Shown one piece after another: positions 32,066 to 40,610 of a stretch of DNA of 64,000 nt. Numbering within the stretch: position 1 is the stretch's first letter; each line of letters begins with the position of its first letter. The notes under the pieces are model-generated. The model was given only the letters and a program-made list of their open reading frames with translations. It did no database searches and was not told the origin of the DNA. Position numbers and translations under genes: made by a program. Where the stretch lies: assembly GCA_002348705.1 (NCBI GenBank), contig DEAU01000010.1:24122-88121 (forward strand), given 5' to 3'. The DNA comes from Candidatus Neomicrothrix sp. UBA2974. Lineage in GTDB: Bacteria; Actinomycetota; Acidimicrobiia; Acidimicrobiales; MedAcidi-G1.

Positions 32066-33980
32066 CGGCTTGGGGTGTAGCCGCTTCGTCGTATGGGACT
32101 CGACTGGCAGTCGAGTGAACTGGGATGGTCACTTTGTCGACTGGAACGGATATGCGGAGTCCGGGGGAGCGACCTCCCTGCTCCGTCACGTCGAGGTAAA
32201 TGCCGAGGAGATCCGCGATCGCTATCTCACGTGGGTCGATGAATTGGGTGAATCACGTATTGGCGGTCGAAGGATCGTTGATCGGATGGCGGTGGGATCG
32301 ACTGGCTTCAGTATCTGGTGGATGTCGTCCATAGTCGAGAAGAGCTTTTGGAACACGTCGACAATGGCCACAGTGGTTCGACTCATAGCGCTTGATGGCC
32401 TAATTGCGCGAGGCGAGCCGGAGACCGTCACGGTGGTAAGTGATCGCAAAGAGGTGCGCCGGGCAGTCCGTCGCCTGTGTGAGCTTCGCGAGATCCCATG
32501 TTCTACGGAGCGAGCGGGAGTTGAAGCATTCGGGGTTCGTTTTCGAAGATGGATTTTCGGTTTGCTTCCACGGCCCATTCAGGCGCTCCGGGCTCTCATT
32601 GACTACGCGGTGAGAGGCCGGCCCGTTCGAGGACGGCGTCCACGCCAGTGGGATGATTCAGCGTCGTCGCTTTTTTTGCTGTCCTGCTTCGGTCACCTGA
32701 ACTCGAAGGAGGCCGCTGCCGGGCGGTTCGACTCCCGTTATTGGCAGGGCCTCTATGAAGTGTTTCGTGAGAGCGGTGTGACTACCAACTGGCTTCAGTA
32801 TTTCGCAACCTCGGCAGATGTTCCGGACCTCGCCACAGCTTCTTCGTGGATCGACAAGATCGATGCCAATTCTGAGGATCAAGGTAACCACGTCCTCCTC
32901 GAGTCTTACGCCTCCCCAAGACTGCACGCTCGGGCACTTTGGCGGTGGATTTGTCAACTGCCGTCCATGGTCCCTCTGCGGGCACTGGCTAGGCCTGGGT
33001 TCGGACCGGACCTCCACGCCATCCTGTGGCCAGTCGTGCGGGAAGAGTGGCTTGATGACCTTCGTGGTGCCCGCTCCATGAACCACCAGCTGTGGCTGGC
33101 TGTCTTCGAGGCCGCCTGTGGGGACCTCCCTCATCAGCGTCGCGGCCTATACCTATATGAGGGGGCGTCATGGGAGCGTGCTTTCGTTCACGCTTGGCGT
33201 TCTGCCGGACACGGCGAACTGGTTGGCGTGCCTCATGCAACGATCCGCTTCTGGGACCTCCGCTACTACATCCACCAAAGGACCCGCGAGAGGGGCGGGC
33301 TCTACTCGCTTCCTCAGCCTGACCGACTGGTTCGCAACAGCGTGACCGCAGCAGCGGCCTTCGAAGCGGTCGGCTATCCGGAGCAGAGGGTGGTGGATTG
33401 CGAATCGTTGCGCTACGCGCATCTGATCGACGTTGAGACCATGGACCAGGTGCCGTCTTCGGATGGGATATTTCGGGTGCTAGTTCTGGGCGAGGTCCGG
33501 CCGGTTGCGATGCAGAAGATGCTTCGGATGTTGGCTGCGACCATTCCCCTCTTGGACTTCGAAATTGAGTTGGCGCTGAAGGCTCATCCGCACTCGCCGG
33601 TCCGGTCCGAAGACCATCCGAGTCTCTCTTTTCAAGCGGTAGACGGTTTGCTAAATAAGCTGGTAGGAGACTTTGATGTGGCCTACTCCAGCAATGGAAC
33701 CTCGGCCGGCGTTGATGTCCTGCTCGCTGGCCTCCCGGTGGTCGTTTGGTTGGACGACGACGACCTCAACCTGAGTGATCTTCGTGGCCTGCCCGGGGTC
33801 GGGTTTGTGGGCTCTCCGGAGGATCTGGCTTCCTCATTTCAGGGGATTCGGGCAGGAGACGTTCCATTACCGTCCATCCCCAACTTCTTCACGCTTGATG
33901 CGAACCTGCCACGCTGGAGGAGTCTGCTGACCGAAAGCTCAGTTCCCTCACTGGCCGATTTACCCGAGGCTGGATTGTGA
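32058..33980 (+). CDS. Surface-carbohydrate transferase candidate, KpsC/S- or TIGR04326-like
   Basis: The product has 640 residues. I recognise it only loosely. The N-terminal ~180 residues and the middle (WICQLPSMVPL) are unlike common glycosyltransferases. The C-terminal third has IELALKAHPHSP, then VAYSSNGTSAGVDVLLAGLPVVVWLDDDDLNLSDL, which reads like the CMP-Kdo-binding half of KpsC/KpsS beta-Kdo transferases (KxHP, then an SS-G-xxEALLxGxPVV-type loop). It also resembles a large surface-carbohydrate protein family described from Leptospira (TIGR04326) as I remember it. Being directly coupled to the KdsB-like gene, a role as transferase of the CMP-activated ulosonate is the most economical reading. 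Function is inferred, not shown. Confidence 0.5.
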   Translation: MTDGLGCSRFVVWDSTGSRVNWDGHFVDWNGYAESGGATSLLRHVEVNAEEIRDRYLTWVDELGESRIGGRRIVDRMAVGSTGFSIWWMSSIVEKSFWNTSTMATVVRLIALDGLIARGEPETVTVVSDRKEVRRAVRRLCELREIPCSTERAGVEAFGVRFRRWIFGLLPRPIQALRALIDYAVRGRPVRGRRPRQWDDSASSLFLLSCFGHLNSKEAAAGRFDSRYWQGLYEVFRESGVTTNWLQYFATSADVPDLATASSWIDKIDANSEDQGNHVLLESYASPRLHARALWRWICQLPSMVPLRALARPGFGPDLHAILWPVVREEWLDDLRGARSMNHQLWLAVFEAACGDLPHQRRGLYLYEGASWERAFVHAWRSAGHGELVGVPHATIRFWDLRYYIHQRTRERGGLYSLPQPDRLVRNSVTAAAAFEAVGYPEQRVVDCESLRYAHLIDVETMDQVPSSDGIFRVLVLGEVRPVAMQKMLRMLAATIPLLDFEIELALKAHPHSPVRSEDHPSLSFQAVDGLLNKLVGDFDVAYSSNGTSAGVDVLLAGLPVVVWLDDDDLNLSDLRGLPGVGFVGSPEDLASSFQGIRAGDVPLPSIPNFFTLDANLPRWRSLLTESSVPSLADLPEAGL

Positions 33981-35368
33981 TCTACGAGGGAAGGCGCGTC
34001 CTCTTGATCGGATATGGGGTCCTCGGCTCGGAACTTCTTGTTGACCTTGAGAATGCGGGGGCGGTCGTCGTTGCCATACTTGATGACCGCCACCTGGAGA
34101 TCAGCGGGGAGTCCAGACTCAAGGGAGCGGTCTCTGCACTAGGGGATGTACTTGATCAGGGTGACTTCGATCTTTTGGTCATCGGGGCCTCGTTGATCTC
34201 CGCTCGCCGGATTAACTGGGTCACCCGACATGCAAGGAACCGGAACCTTCCCGTCTACCTAGCGCCCGAGCGATCTGAGATCGAATCAATGGAGAATCTC
34301 AGCGAGGCGACTCGCACTCCGGAGATCGAGGATCTCTTTGCTCGCTCATCCCTGGTGGTCGACCGAGAGTTGATTAGTGAGGTAGTAGACGGCCGCCGGG
34401 TCCTCGTGACCGGGGCCGGTGGTTCAATCGGCCGAAAGACCGTCCAACAACTAGTCCGCCATGGAGCAGGCAGCGTGGGTCTACTCGACCGGGATGACTG
34501 TCTACTCCATGACTTGGCCGTCGAGCTGTCCGGTTCCATGTTCGATCGCCGTTTTCCGCTTCTTCACGTCGATGTCCAGCATCGTGACCAGGTGCTCCGC
34601 GCGTTCGAAACGTTCCGCCCTGAGTTAGTAGTCCACGCTGCGGCGCTGAAACATGTAGCCACGTTGGAGGCCGATCCCGCTAATGCCGTCGCGGTCAACG
34701 TCCTCGGGACCGCACATGTTCTAGAGGCTGCCGCAGCGGTAGACGTTGACCTACTGGTCAACGTCTCGACAGACAAGGCGGCTTCCAGGATCGGGAGTCT
34801 CGGGGTGTCCAAATACGTTGCCGAGAGAATGACCGTGGGTGAGGGCCATGACGGTTTTCGTAGTGTCCGTTTTGGCAACGTGCTCGGATCGCGGGGCAGT
34901 GTTTTACACACTTTCCGCTTGCAGGCTGAGCACCACGGGAAGGTTGAAGTCAGGGGCGATTCGACAACACGTTTCTTTATGACAGGGGGTGAGGCAGCTT
35001 CTCTCGTGCTCTCGACCTTCACCCAGAAGGCGGCCGATGGAACATTCGTATTCCGGATGGGTGACCCGGTACAGATCCTCCAACTTGCGCAAGCGGTACT
35101 CGACGACATGTCTAGCGATGCCGACATCCACTTGACCGATCTGGAGGCGGGAGAGGCCCTCCACGAGCAACTATTCGGTAATGACGAGAAGCCCGAGGAC
35201 ACTGCGATTCCTGAAGTATTCCGTGTTGAGGTGCCAGCCCTGTCGAGAGAGGTCGTGGTGAAAGAGATTGGAGGTTTGAGGACCGCAGCGTCGTTGGATA
35301 AGGAGGACGCGCATTCACTACTGGTGTCGATGGCTGATTGGCCGGTGTCGATGGTGTCGGATCAATGA
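33977..35368 (+). CDS. CapD/PglF-like nucleotide-sugar 4,6-dehydratase without membrane anchor
   Basis: The product has 463 residues. Residues ~1-125 are a CoA-binding-like Rossmann domain (VLLIGYGVLGSELL); there are no transmembrane helices, unlike most CapD/PglF/WbpM proteins. The catalytic SDR domain starts at ~140 with VLVTGAGGSIGRKTVQQL, then VHAAALKHVATLEADPANAV, VNVSTDKAA, GVSKYVAERM and VRFGNVLGSRGSV, diagnostic of UDP-GlcNAc 4,6-dehydratases of this type. The position normally Tyr in SDRs is Leu in SLGVSK; Met occurs there in WbpM/PglF, so loss of Tyr is normal in this branch. It supplies a 4-keto-6-deoxy sugar, possibly for the aminotransferase at 49044. The GTG start overlaps the previous stop. 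Confidence 0.85.
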   Translation: MIYEGRRVLLIGYGVLGSELLVDLENAGAVVVAILDDRHLEISGESRLKGAVSALGDVLDQGDFDLLVIGASLISARRINWVTRHARNRNLPVYLAPERSEIESMENLSEATRTPEIEDLFARSSLVVDRELISEVVDGRRVLVTGAGGSIGRKTVQQLVRHGAGSVGLLDRDDCLLHDLAVELSGSMFDRRFPLLHVDVQHRDQVLRAFETFRPELVVHAAALKHVATLEADPANAVAVNVLGTAHVLEAAAAVDVDLLVNVSTDKAASRIGSLGVSKYVAERMTVGEGHDGFRSVRFGNVLGSRGSVLHTFRLQAEHHGKVEVRGDSTTRFFMTGGEAASLVLSTFTQKAADGTFVFRMGDPVQILQLAQAVLDDMSSDADIHLTDLEAGEALHEQLFGNDEKPEDTAIPEVFRVEVPALSREVVVKEIGGLRTAASLDKEDAHSLLVSMADWPVSMVSDQ

Positions 35369-36528
35369 GAGTTCTCCAGCTGGTTCCCTCGACAATTGGA
35401 CATAACGAGATCCCCCTGTCGATTCTGCGAGTCGGCGGACCGGCGGTGACCTTGGCCACCCTCGACGAAGGATCCGGCGAACTGTTCGCAGCGGCGGAGC
35501 GTCTCGGCGTCACCGTTGAGGTGTTAGGTGGCCGAGGTTTTATAGCGCCGATCGTGCGTTTGCGTCGGATGCTCCGTGCTGGAAGAGATGATGTCGTCCT
35601 AGCCCATGGACACCATGCCGGTTGGGCTCTAGTGCTGGCGGCCTGGGGGCTTCGCCAGCGTCCGGTCACGGTGGTTGCTAGGCACCACAACCTCTACCAT
35701 CATATTGAGCGTCGTCGACTCCGCCTCTTGATGGACAGGATCACGATCCGGTGGGCTGACCTTATGGTCGCTTCCTCCTCGAGTGTTGGGGAGACGTTGA
35801 TGGCCGAGGGATGTCCGATGAGCCGTCTGGCTTTCGCGACCAACGGTCGGTCGTGGGAGGGGTCTCCCGATCCGCGGGAGGTGGTGGAGCGCCGAACCAA
35901 CGACGGGGCGGCCTTTAGGTTGGTCGCGGTCGGAAACCTCAAGTCGGAAAAGGATCACCCGACGTTGATTCGGGCGCTGGGCCAGGTCGTGGCGACCGGG
36001 CGTCACGTCGAACTCTTCATTGCCGGAACCGGGTCGGAGAGAGCGCTTAAGGATCTTGAGCAATTGGCGATTGACGAGGGCGTCCGCGATTGTGTCGTCT
36101 TCGGCGGATGGTGTGCGGATGTGGAGCAGATCATGCTTGCGGCTGACGTTGTCGTCCATGCGAGTGTCGACGAGGCTTCTCCCCAAGCGGTCTACGAGGC
36201 GGCTGGATTGGGCGTACCTGTGGTCGCGTCTTGGGCTGGAGGGATCAGCGACATCCTCGGTCGCTACCAGCAGCTCGTGCCTCCCGGAGACTTTTATGCG
36301 CTGGCAGGTGCGATTATCGAGGTTATTGACGATGTTCCTGAGTTTCGCAAGAGGGCCAGTCGGTTCGCCGCTGAGGTGCGGGAGAGGTACGGGAGTGAAC
36401 GCTGTGGTTCGTCATATCTGGCTGCGTGCGATCTTGCGGTGAGAGAGCGCTCTGGGCCACGTCAGCGCCATGGAACGACAAAGCTGGGAAGGGCGATCCG
36501 GCGCATCCCGCCGGGTGCCGAGCGCTGA
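35365..36528 (+). CDS. GT4-family glycosyltransferase
   Basis: The product has about 387 residues from ATG 35365 (ATGA overlap). It has ARHHNLYHHIERRR in the acceptor domain, LVAVGNLKSEKDHPTLIRALGQ at the start of the donor domain, VVFGGWCADVEQIMLAADVVVHASVDEASPQAVYEAAGLGVPVVASWAGG with the EASPQxxYEAxxxGxPVV pattern (two Glu residues seven apart bind the nucleotide sugar). The C-terminus is basic. It belongs to the long operon that includes the ulosonic acid module, so it may extend the same glycan. Confidence 0.88.
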   Translation: MRVLQLVPSTIGHNEIPLSILRVGGPAVTLATLDEGSGELFAAAERLGVTVEVLGGRGFIAPIVRLRRMLRAGRDDVVLAHGHHAGWALVLAAWGLRQRPVTVVARHHNLYHHIERRRLRLLMDRITIRWADLMVASSSSVGETLMAEGCPMSRLAFATNGRSWEGSPDPREVVERRTNDGAAFRLVAVGNLKSEKDHPTLIRALGQVVATGRHVELFIAGTGSERALKDLEQLAIDEGVRDCVVFGGWCADVEQIMLAADVVVHASVDEASPQAVYEAAGLGVPVVASWAGGISDILGRYQQLVPPGDFYALAGAIIEVIDDVPEFRKRASRFAAEVRERYGSERCGSSYLAACDLAVRERSGPRQRHGTTKLGRAIRRIPPGAER

Positions 36529-36529
36529 C

Positions 36530-38476
36530 GTGTGTGGATTGGCGGGCGTTTTAGACCCGTCTGGACGTCGATCCACGGAGGAGCTACAGAACCTCGCGGG
36601 AGCAATGGCAGATCAGCTTGTTCACCGCGGTCCTGACGACCGGGGGACATGGTCTGACCCCCGATCTGGCCTTGCTCTTGGCCATCGGCGGCTTTCCGTC
36701 GTTGACCTCAGCACTGCTGGACATCAGCCGATGTGCTCTGCCAACGGCAGTTGGTCGATTGCTTACAACGGCGAGTTGTACAACGCAGAGGAGTTGGCCT
36801 CTGTCGCGGGCCTAGAGAAAAGAGACTTGCGAGGGCACTCAGATACCGAGGTGTTCGTTGAGGCTCTTTCCCGGATTGGCATACCACGGACTCTAGAGAC
36901 CGCCGTTGGGATGTTCGCTTTTGCTGCCTGGGACCTTGAACGACGCGAATTGTGGCTTGGTCGTGATCGTTTCGGGGAAAAGCCGCTTTACCGCGGTCTG
37001 CACGACGGCTGTCTGATCTTCGGCTCCGAGTTAAAGGCCCTTCACGCGGTCCCGGGATTTCGACCGCCTATAGACCACGATTCCATTGCCGATCTCCTTC
37101 GCCTTGGCTGCATTCCGGCGCCGTGGAGCATCTATCAGGGCATCTCCAAGGTCAGACCCGGACATGTTGAGCGGTTTGACGCCAATGGTCGGCAAATCGA
37201 ACAGGTCTGCTACTGGTCGCCAGTGGAGGCTGCTGAAGCTGCGGCTTGTGCACCACCCGAGCAGCGTGGTGAGGAGGCAGTGGACGAGTTAGCCGAAGTG
37301 CTCAGACGGGTCGTTGATTCAAGGATGGTGGCGGATGTGCCACTGGGAGCCTTCCTTTCCGGGGGCATCGATTCTTCGACGATCGTGGCATTCATGGCGG
37401 CTCGTTCGGCAGCTCCGATACGCACCTTCACCGTGGGCTTCAGCGAGGCCGCCTACGACGAGTCGCCATATGCACGTTCGGTTGCGTCTCATTTGGGGAC
37501 AGATCACCACGAGTTGGTTGTTAGCCCAACGGACGCACAAGAGGTTGTTCCTTTGTTGCCGACCATGTATGACGAGCCATTTGCCGATAGCTCACAGATC
37601 CCAACTTTCTTGGTCAGCCGTTTGGCATCACGGCATGTAACCGTTGCCTTATCCGGTGATGGTGGTGACGAGTTGTTCGGCGGGTACGACCGCTACCGCC
37701 ATCTCGATCGACTTCGATCGGTTCTTGACCGATATCCGGATTCGGCGCGACAGGCGGTGGGAAAGGGGCTGTCGTCAGTCTCCGTTGCAACCTGGGACCG
37801 ACTTGGGTCAGGCCCATTGGGTCGAATGGCAACACTCGGTGCTCGAGGCCGTCTCGGTCATCGAGCTCACAAGTTGGCCCGGGTTCTTGCGGCCAATGGT
37901 CCGGCCGAGGCCTACCGATCGATGATGGGATCGGTAAACGACTCTTCTGCCTTTGTTCCGCTTGCCATGGACCGACGTGGACCAGCGGATGAGTTGGATC
38001 TTGGCGATCGATCGGGGTTTGAGCAGGCAATGCTCATGGACACGCTCGCTTACCTTCCGGACGATCTGCTTGCAAAGGTTGACCGGGCTTCAATGGCTGT
38101 GAGCCTGGAGGCTCGAGTCCCCATACTCGACCCTGATTTGTTCAACTTTGCATGGCGGCTGCATCACGGCGACAGAGTGCGGGACGGGCGCGGCAAATGG
38201 GTATTGCGACGACTCCTCCACCGCTACGTCCCGCCCGAGATGGTCGAGAGGCCGAAGATGGGCTTTGGGGTCCCGGTTGGTGAATGGCTGAGGGGGCCAC
38301 TTCGCTCCTGGGCCGACGACCTTCTAGCTCCCGCACTGCTGAGGAGCCAAGGCTTCTTTGCTTTTGAAGAGGTCGACACGGCTTGGCAGGCCCACAGATC
38401 AGGTGAGAAGGACTTGATATTCCAACTCTGGCCGATCCTCATGTTTCAGGCATGGTTGGCGGAGGTGAGGCCATGA
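36530..38476 (+). CDS. asnB: Asparagine synthase (glutamine-hydrolysing) AsnB-like amidotransferase
   Basis: The product has about 648 residues from GTG 36530, chosen because Cys2 follows the initiator and must be the N-terminal nucleophile (CGLAGV). The glutaminase domain has HRGPDDRGTW, YNGELYNAEEL and HSDTEV; the synthetase domain has FLSGGIDSSTIVAFM (ATP pyrophosphatase loop), FTVGFSEAAYDESPYA and LSGDGGDELFGGYDRY. AsnB-type enzymes in polysaccharide clusters amidate carboxyl groups of uronic or related sugars (as proposed for WbpS). The window makes at least two acidic sugar types, so such amidation is plausible. The gene lies between two GT4 genes and overlaps the next by 4 bases. Confidence 0.9.
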   Translation: MCGLAGVLDPSGRRSTEELQNLAGAMADQLVHRGPDDRGTWSDPRSGLALGHRRLSVVDLSTAGHQPMCSANGSWSIAYNGELYNAEELASVAGLEKRDLRGHSDTEVFVEALSRIGIPRTLETAVGMFAFAAWDLERRELWLGRDRFGEKPLYRGLHDGCLIFGSELKALHAVPGFRPPIDHDSIADLLRLGCIPAPWSIYQGISKVRPGHVERFDANGRQIEQVCYWSPVEAAEAAACAPPEQRGEEAVDELAEVLRRVVDSRMVADVPLGAFLSGGIDSSTIVAFMAARSAAPIRTFTVGFSEAAYDESPYARSVASHLGTDHHELVVSPTDAQEVVPLLPTMYDEPFADSSQIPTFLVSRLASRHVTVALSGDGGDELFGGYDRYRHLDRLRSVLDRYPDSARQAVGKGLSSVSVATWDRLGSGPLGRMATLGARGRLGHRAHKLARVLAANGPAEAYRSMMGSVNDSSAFVPLAMDRRGPADELDLGDRSGFEQAMLMDTLAYLPDDLLAKVDRASMAVSLEARVPILDPDLFNFAWRLHHGDRVRDGRGKWVLRRLLHRYVPPEMVERPKMGFGVPVGEWLRGPLRSWADDLLAPALLRSQGFFAFEEVDTAWQAHRSGEKDLIFQLWPILMFQAWLAEVRP

Positions 38477-39618
38477 GGAGCGATGATGAGCCGATCCGAG
38501 TACTTCGTGTTATCGCCCGGATGAACATAGGTGGACCCGCCTGGCAGACCAGCGTGCTGACTAGGAAGTTGCCCGATTACGGCATTGAGACGCGACTTCT
38601 GACGGGCACGGTTGGACCAGACGAGGAGGACTTTGTGGCACTTCGAGACCAAGATCTTCCCTTTGTCATGGTCCCGGGTCTGGGAAGGTCTGTCCGTCTT
38701 TTTGGAGACCTCCGGGCTCTGGTGTCGCTGATCGCTGAGATTCGGAGGTATCGGCCCCACGTTGTTCACACTCACACGGCGAAGGCGGGAGTGCTGGGTC
38801 GTATTGCCTCAATGCTGTGTGGAGTCCGGTTGAGGGTTCATACCTTTCACGGTCACCTCCTGCGCGGCTATTTCCCTCGGGCCATTACCCGTCTAGTCGT
38901 TTTCATGGAAAGGTCGCTGGCGCGGCGGACTACGACCATCGTCACAGTGGGGGATCGCGTGCGAGACGAGGTTCTCGCCGCCGGAATCGGCAGCCTCGAC
39001 CAGTTTGTATCCATTGCTCCTGGAGTGGACGGACCGGAAGACATAGATCCTGAACCAGTCCGGGCCACATTCGACGTTCCGTCGACGGCCCCGGTGGTGC
39101 TCTTCGTAGGGCGTCTTACCCGGGTCAAGCGCGTCGACCGATTGCTCGAGGCCTTTGAGGAAGTTCTCCGGAGCGTCCCCGACGCTATTTTATTGGTGGT
39201 TGGCGACGGTGAGGAAATGGAGGCTCATAGGGCCAGTGCGGTAACCATGGGTCGAGCGGTTCGCTTCGTCGGTTGGCAGGCCGATTTGCGGGGCCTGATG
39301 GCGATAGCTGACGTTGCAGTGATTTCATCTGATAACGAGGGAATGCCAGTAACGCTGATCGAAGCGGCCATGGCCGGAGTCCCTGGGGTGACCACGGACG
39401 TGGGGAGCGCGGCGGAGGTGGTGGAGGACGGAGTGTCTGGACGGGTTGTTCCGCCCGATGCCCATGCCCTTGCGGAGGGCTTGGCCGAGGTCCTTGCTGA
39501 CGCGGGCCGACGCGCCGACATGGGGAGGGCAGCAACCGCTCGCGCTCATGCCATGTTCAGCACCGATCGACTGGTAGAGGACCACGTAGCGCTGTACCGG
39601 AGGCTCCTCAACCGTTGA
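38473..39618 (+). CDS. GT4-family glycosyltransferase
   Basis: The product has about 381 residues from ATG 38473 (ATGA overlap with asnB). It has IARMNIGGPAWQTSVLTRKL, VHTHTAKAGVLGRIASMLCG, HTFHGHLLRGYF (typical of WbnH-like transferases), VLFVGRLTRVKRVDRLLEAF at the donor domain and VISSDNEGMPVTLIEAAMAGVPGVTTDVGS with the ExxxxxxxE donor-binding glutamates (EGMPVTLIEA). It is the last gene before the promoter at 39630. Confidence 0.9.
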   Translation: MRSDDEPIRVLRVIARMNIGGPAWQTSVLTRKLPDYGIETRLLTGTVGPDEEDFVALRDQDLPFVMVPGLGRSVRLFGDLRALVSLIAEIRRYRPHVVHTHTAKAGVLGRIASMLCGVRLRVHTFHGHLLRGYFPRAITRLVVFMERSLARRTTTIVTVGDRVRDEVLAAGIGSLDQFVSIAPGVDGPEDIDPEPVRATFDVPSTAPVVLFVGRLTRVKRVDRLLEAFEEVLRSVPDAILLVVGDGEEMEAHRASAVTMGRAVRFVGWQADLRGLMAIADVAVISSDNEGMPVTLIEAAMAGVPGVTTDVGSAAEVVEDGVSGRVVPPDAHALAEGLAEVLADAGRRADMGRAATARAHAMFSTDRLVEDHVALYRRLLNR

Positions 39619-39629
39619 CGGGCCGTTGG

Positions 39630-39635
39630 TAGGCT
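39630..39635 (+). promoter_or_regulatory. Leaderless-type promoter -10 (TAGGCT)
   Basis: TAGGCT, six bases (CGGTCG), then ATG 39642. Identical geometry to the promoters at 5136, 9225 and 14336. Confidence 0.6.
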
Positions 39636-39641
39636 CGGTCG

Positions 39642-40601
39642 ATGCGGGCACTTATTACTGGCGGAGCAGGCTTCATCGGCTCTCATCTGGCTGACCGACT
39701 CCTAGCCCGGGGCGACCAAGTGGTCCTTTTGGATGATCTTTCGACTGGCCGGTTGGCCAACATCGCTCACCTCGAAGGTGACCCAGACGCCGAGTTTGTC
39801 CTTGGATCAATCCTGAATCCTGACCTTGTCGACCACGTAGTCTCTCGGGTTGACGCGATTTACCATTTGGCAGCTGCCGTGGGTGTCAACCTGATTGTGG
39901 AGAAGCCGCTCGAGAGCTTGATGACCAACATTCGAGGCACCGAAACGGTGGTCGAAAAGGCCCATAAGTATGGAAAGCGGGTCCTTGTAGCGTCGACTTC
40001 GGAGATCTACGGAAAGAACACCTCAGACCGTTTATCCGAGGACGATGACCGGATCCTGGGGTCGCCGCTCAAGAGTCGCTGGTCTTATTCGGAGGCTAAG
40101 GCAATCGATGAGATCCTCGCTTACACATATTGGCGAGAAAAGGGCCTGGAGACGGTAATCGTCCGTCTGTTCAACACGGTCGGGCCTCGTCAGACCGGAA
40201 GTTACGGGATGGTCATTCCTCGCTTTGTGACTCAGGCACTTCGCGGAGAGCCGATAACCGTGTTTGGCGATGGCCGGCAGACTCGATGCTTTTGTTCGGT
40301 TCATGACGTTGTAGTTGGGATCCTTGCGCTTTCGGAGAACTCTGGGGCTATAGGGCGTGTCTTCAACCTCGGCGGCACAGAGGAGATCTCAATGGCAGAT
40401 CTAGCGGCGAAAATCGTTGGGCTGGCTGGCTCGACAAGCACCATCGAGTACGTGCCCTATGACGTGGCGTATGAAGAGGGCTTTGAGGACATGGAGCGTC
40501 GGGTTCCCGACACCACCAGAGCACACGAACTCGTGGGGTTCGCGCCGACGGCGAGTCTTGATGACATCATTAGTGCGGTGATCGAAGACCAGCGGCGTTA
40601 G
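39642..40601 (+). CDS. NAD-dependent nucleotide-sugar epimerase/dehydratase (SDR)
   Basis: The product has 319 residues. GGAGFIGSHLADRL binds NAD; STSEIYGKN and YSEAKAIDE give the Ser/Thr and Tyr-x-x-x-Lys active site; FNTVGPRQTGSYGMVIPRFV and QTRCFCSVHDVV are substrate-region motifs. The pattern resembles UDP-glucuronate decarboxylase / UDP-glucose 4-epimerase-like enzymes (the EIYG and SPLK segments are typical of UDP-xylose synthases). I cannot fix the substrate. It stands immediately before the WecA-like transferase, so it may form or interconvert its donor. Confidence 0.8.
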   Translation: MRALITGGAGFIGSHLADRLLARGDQVVLLDDLSTGRLANIAHLEGDPDAEFVLGSILNPDLVDHVVSRVDAIYHLAAAVGVNLIVEKPLESLMTNIRGTETVVEKAHKYGKRVLVASTSEIYGKNTSDRLSEDDDRILGSPLKSRWSYSEAKAIDEILAYTYWREKGLETVIVRLFNTVGPRQTGSYGMVIPRFVTQALRGEPITVFGDGRQTRCFCSVHDVVVGILALSENSGAIGRVFNLGGTEEISMADLAAKIVGLAGSTSTIEYVPYDVAYEEGFEDMERRVPDTTRAHELVGFAPTASLDDIISAVIEDQRR

Positions 40602-40610
40602 ACAGTTGCC

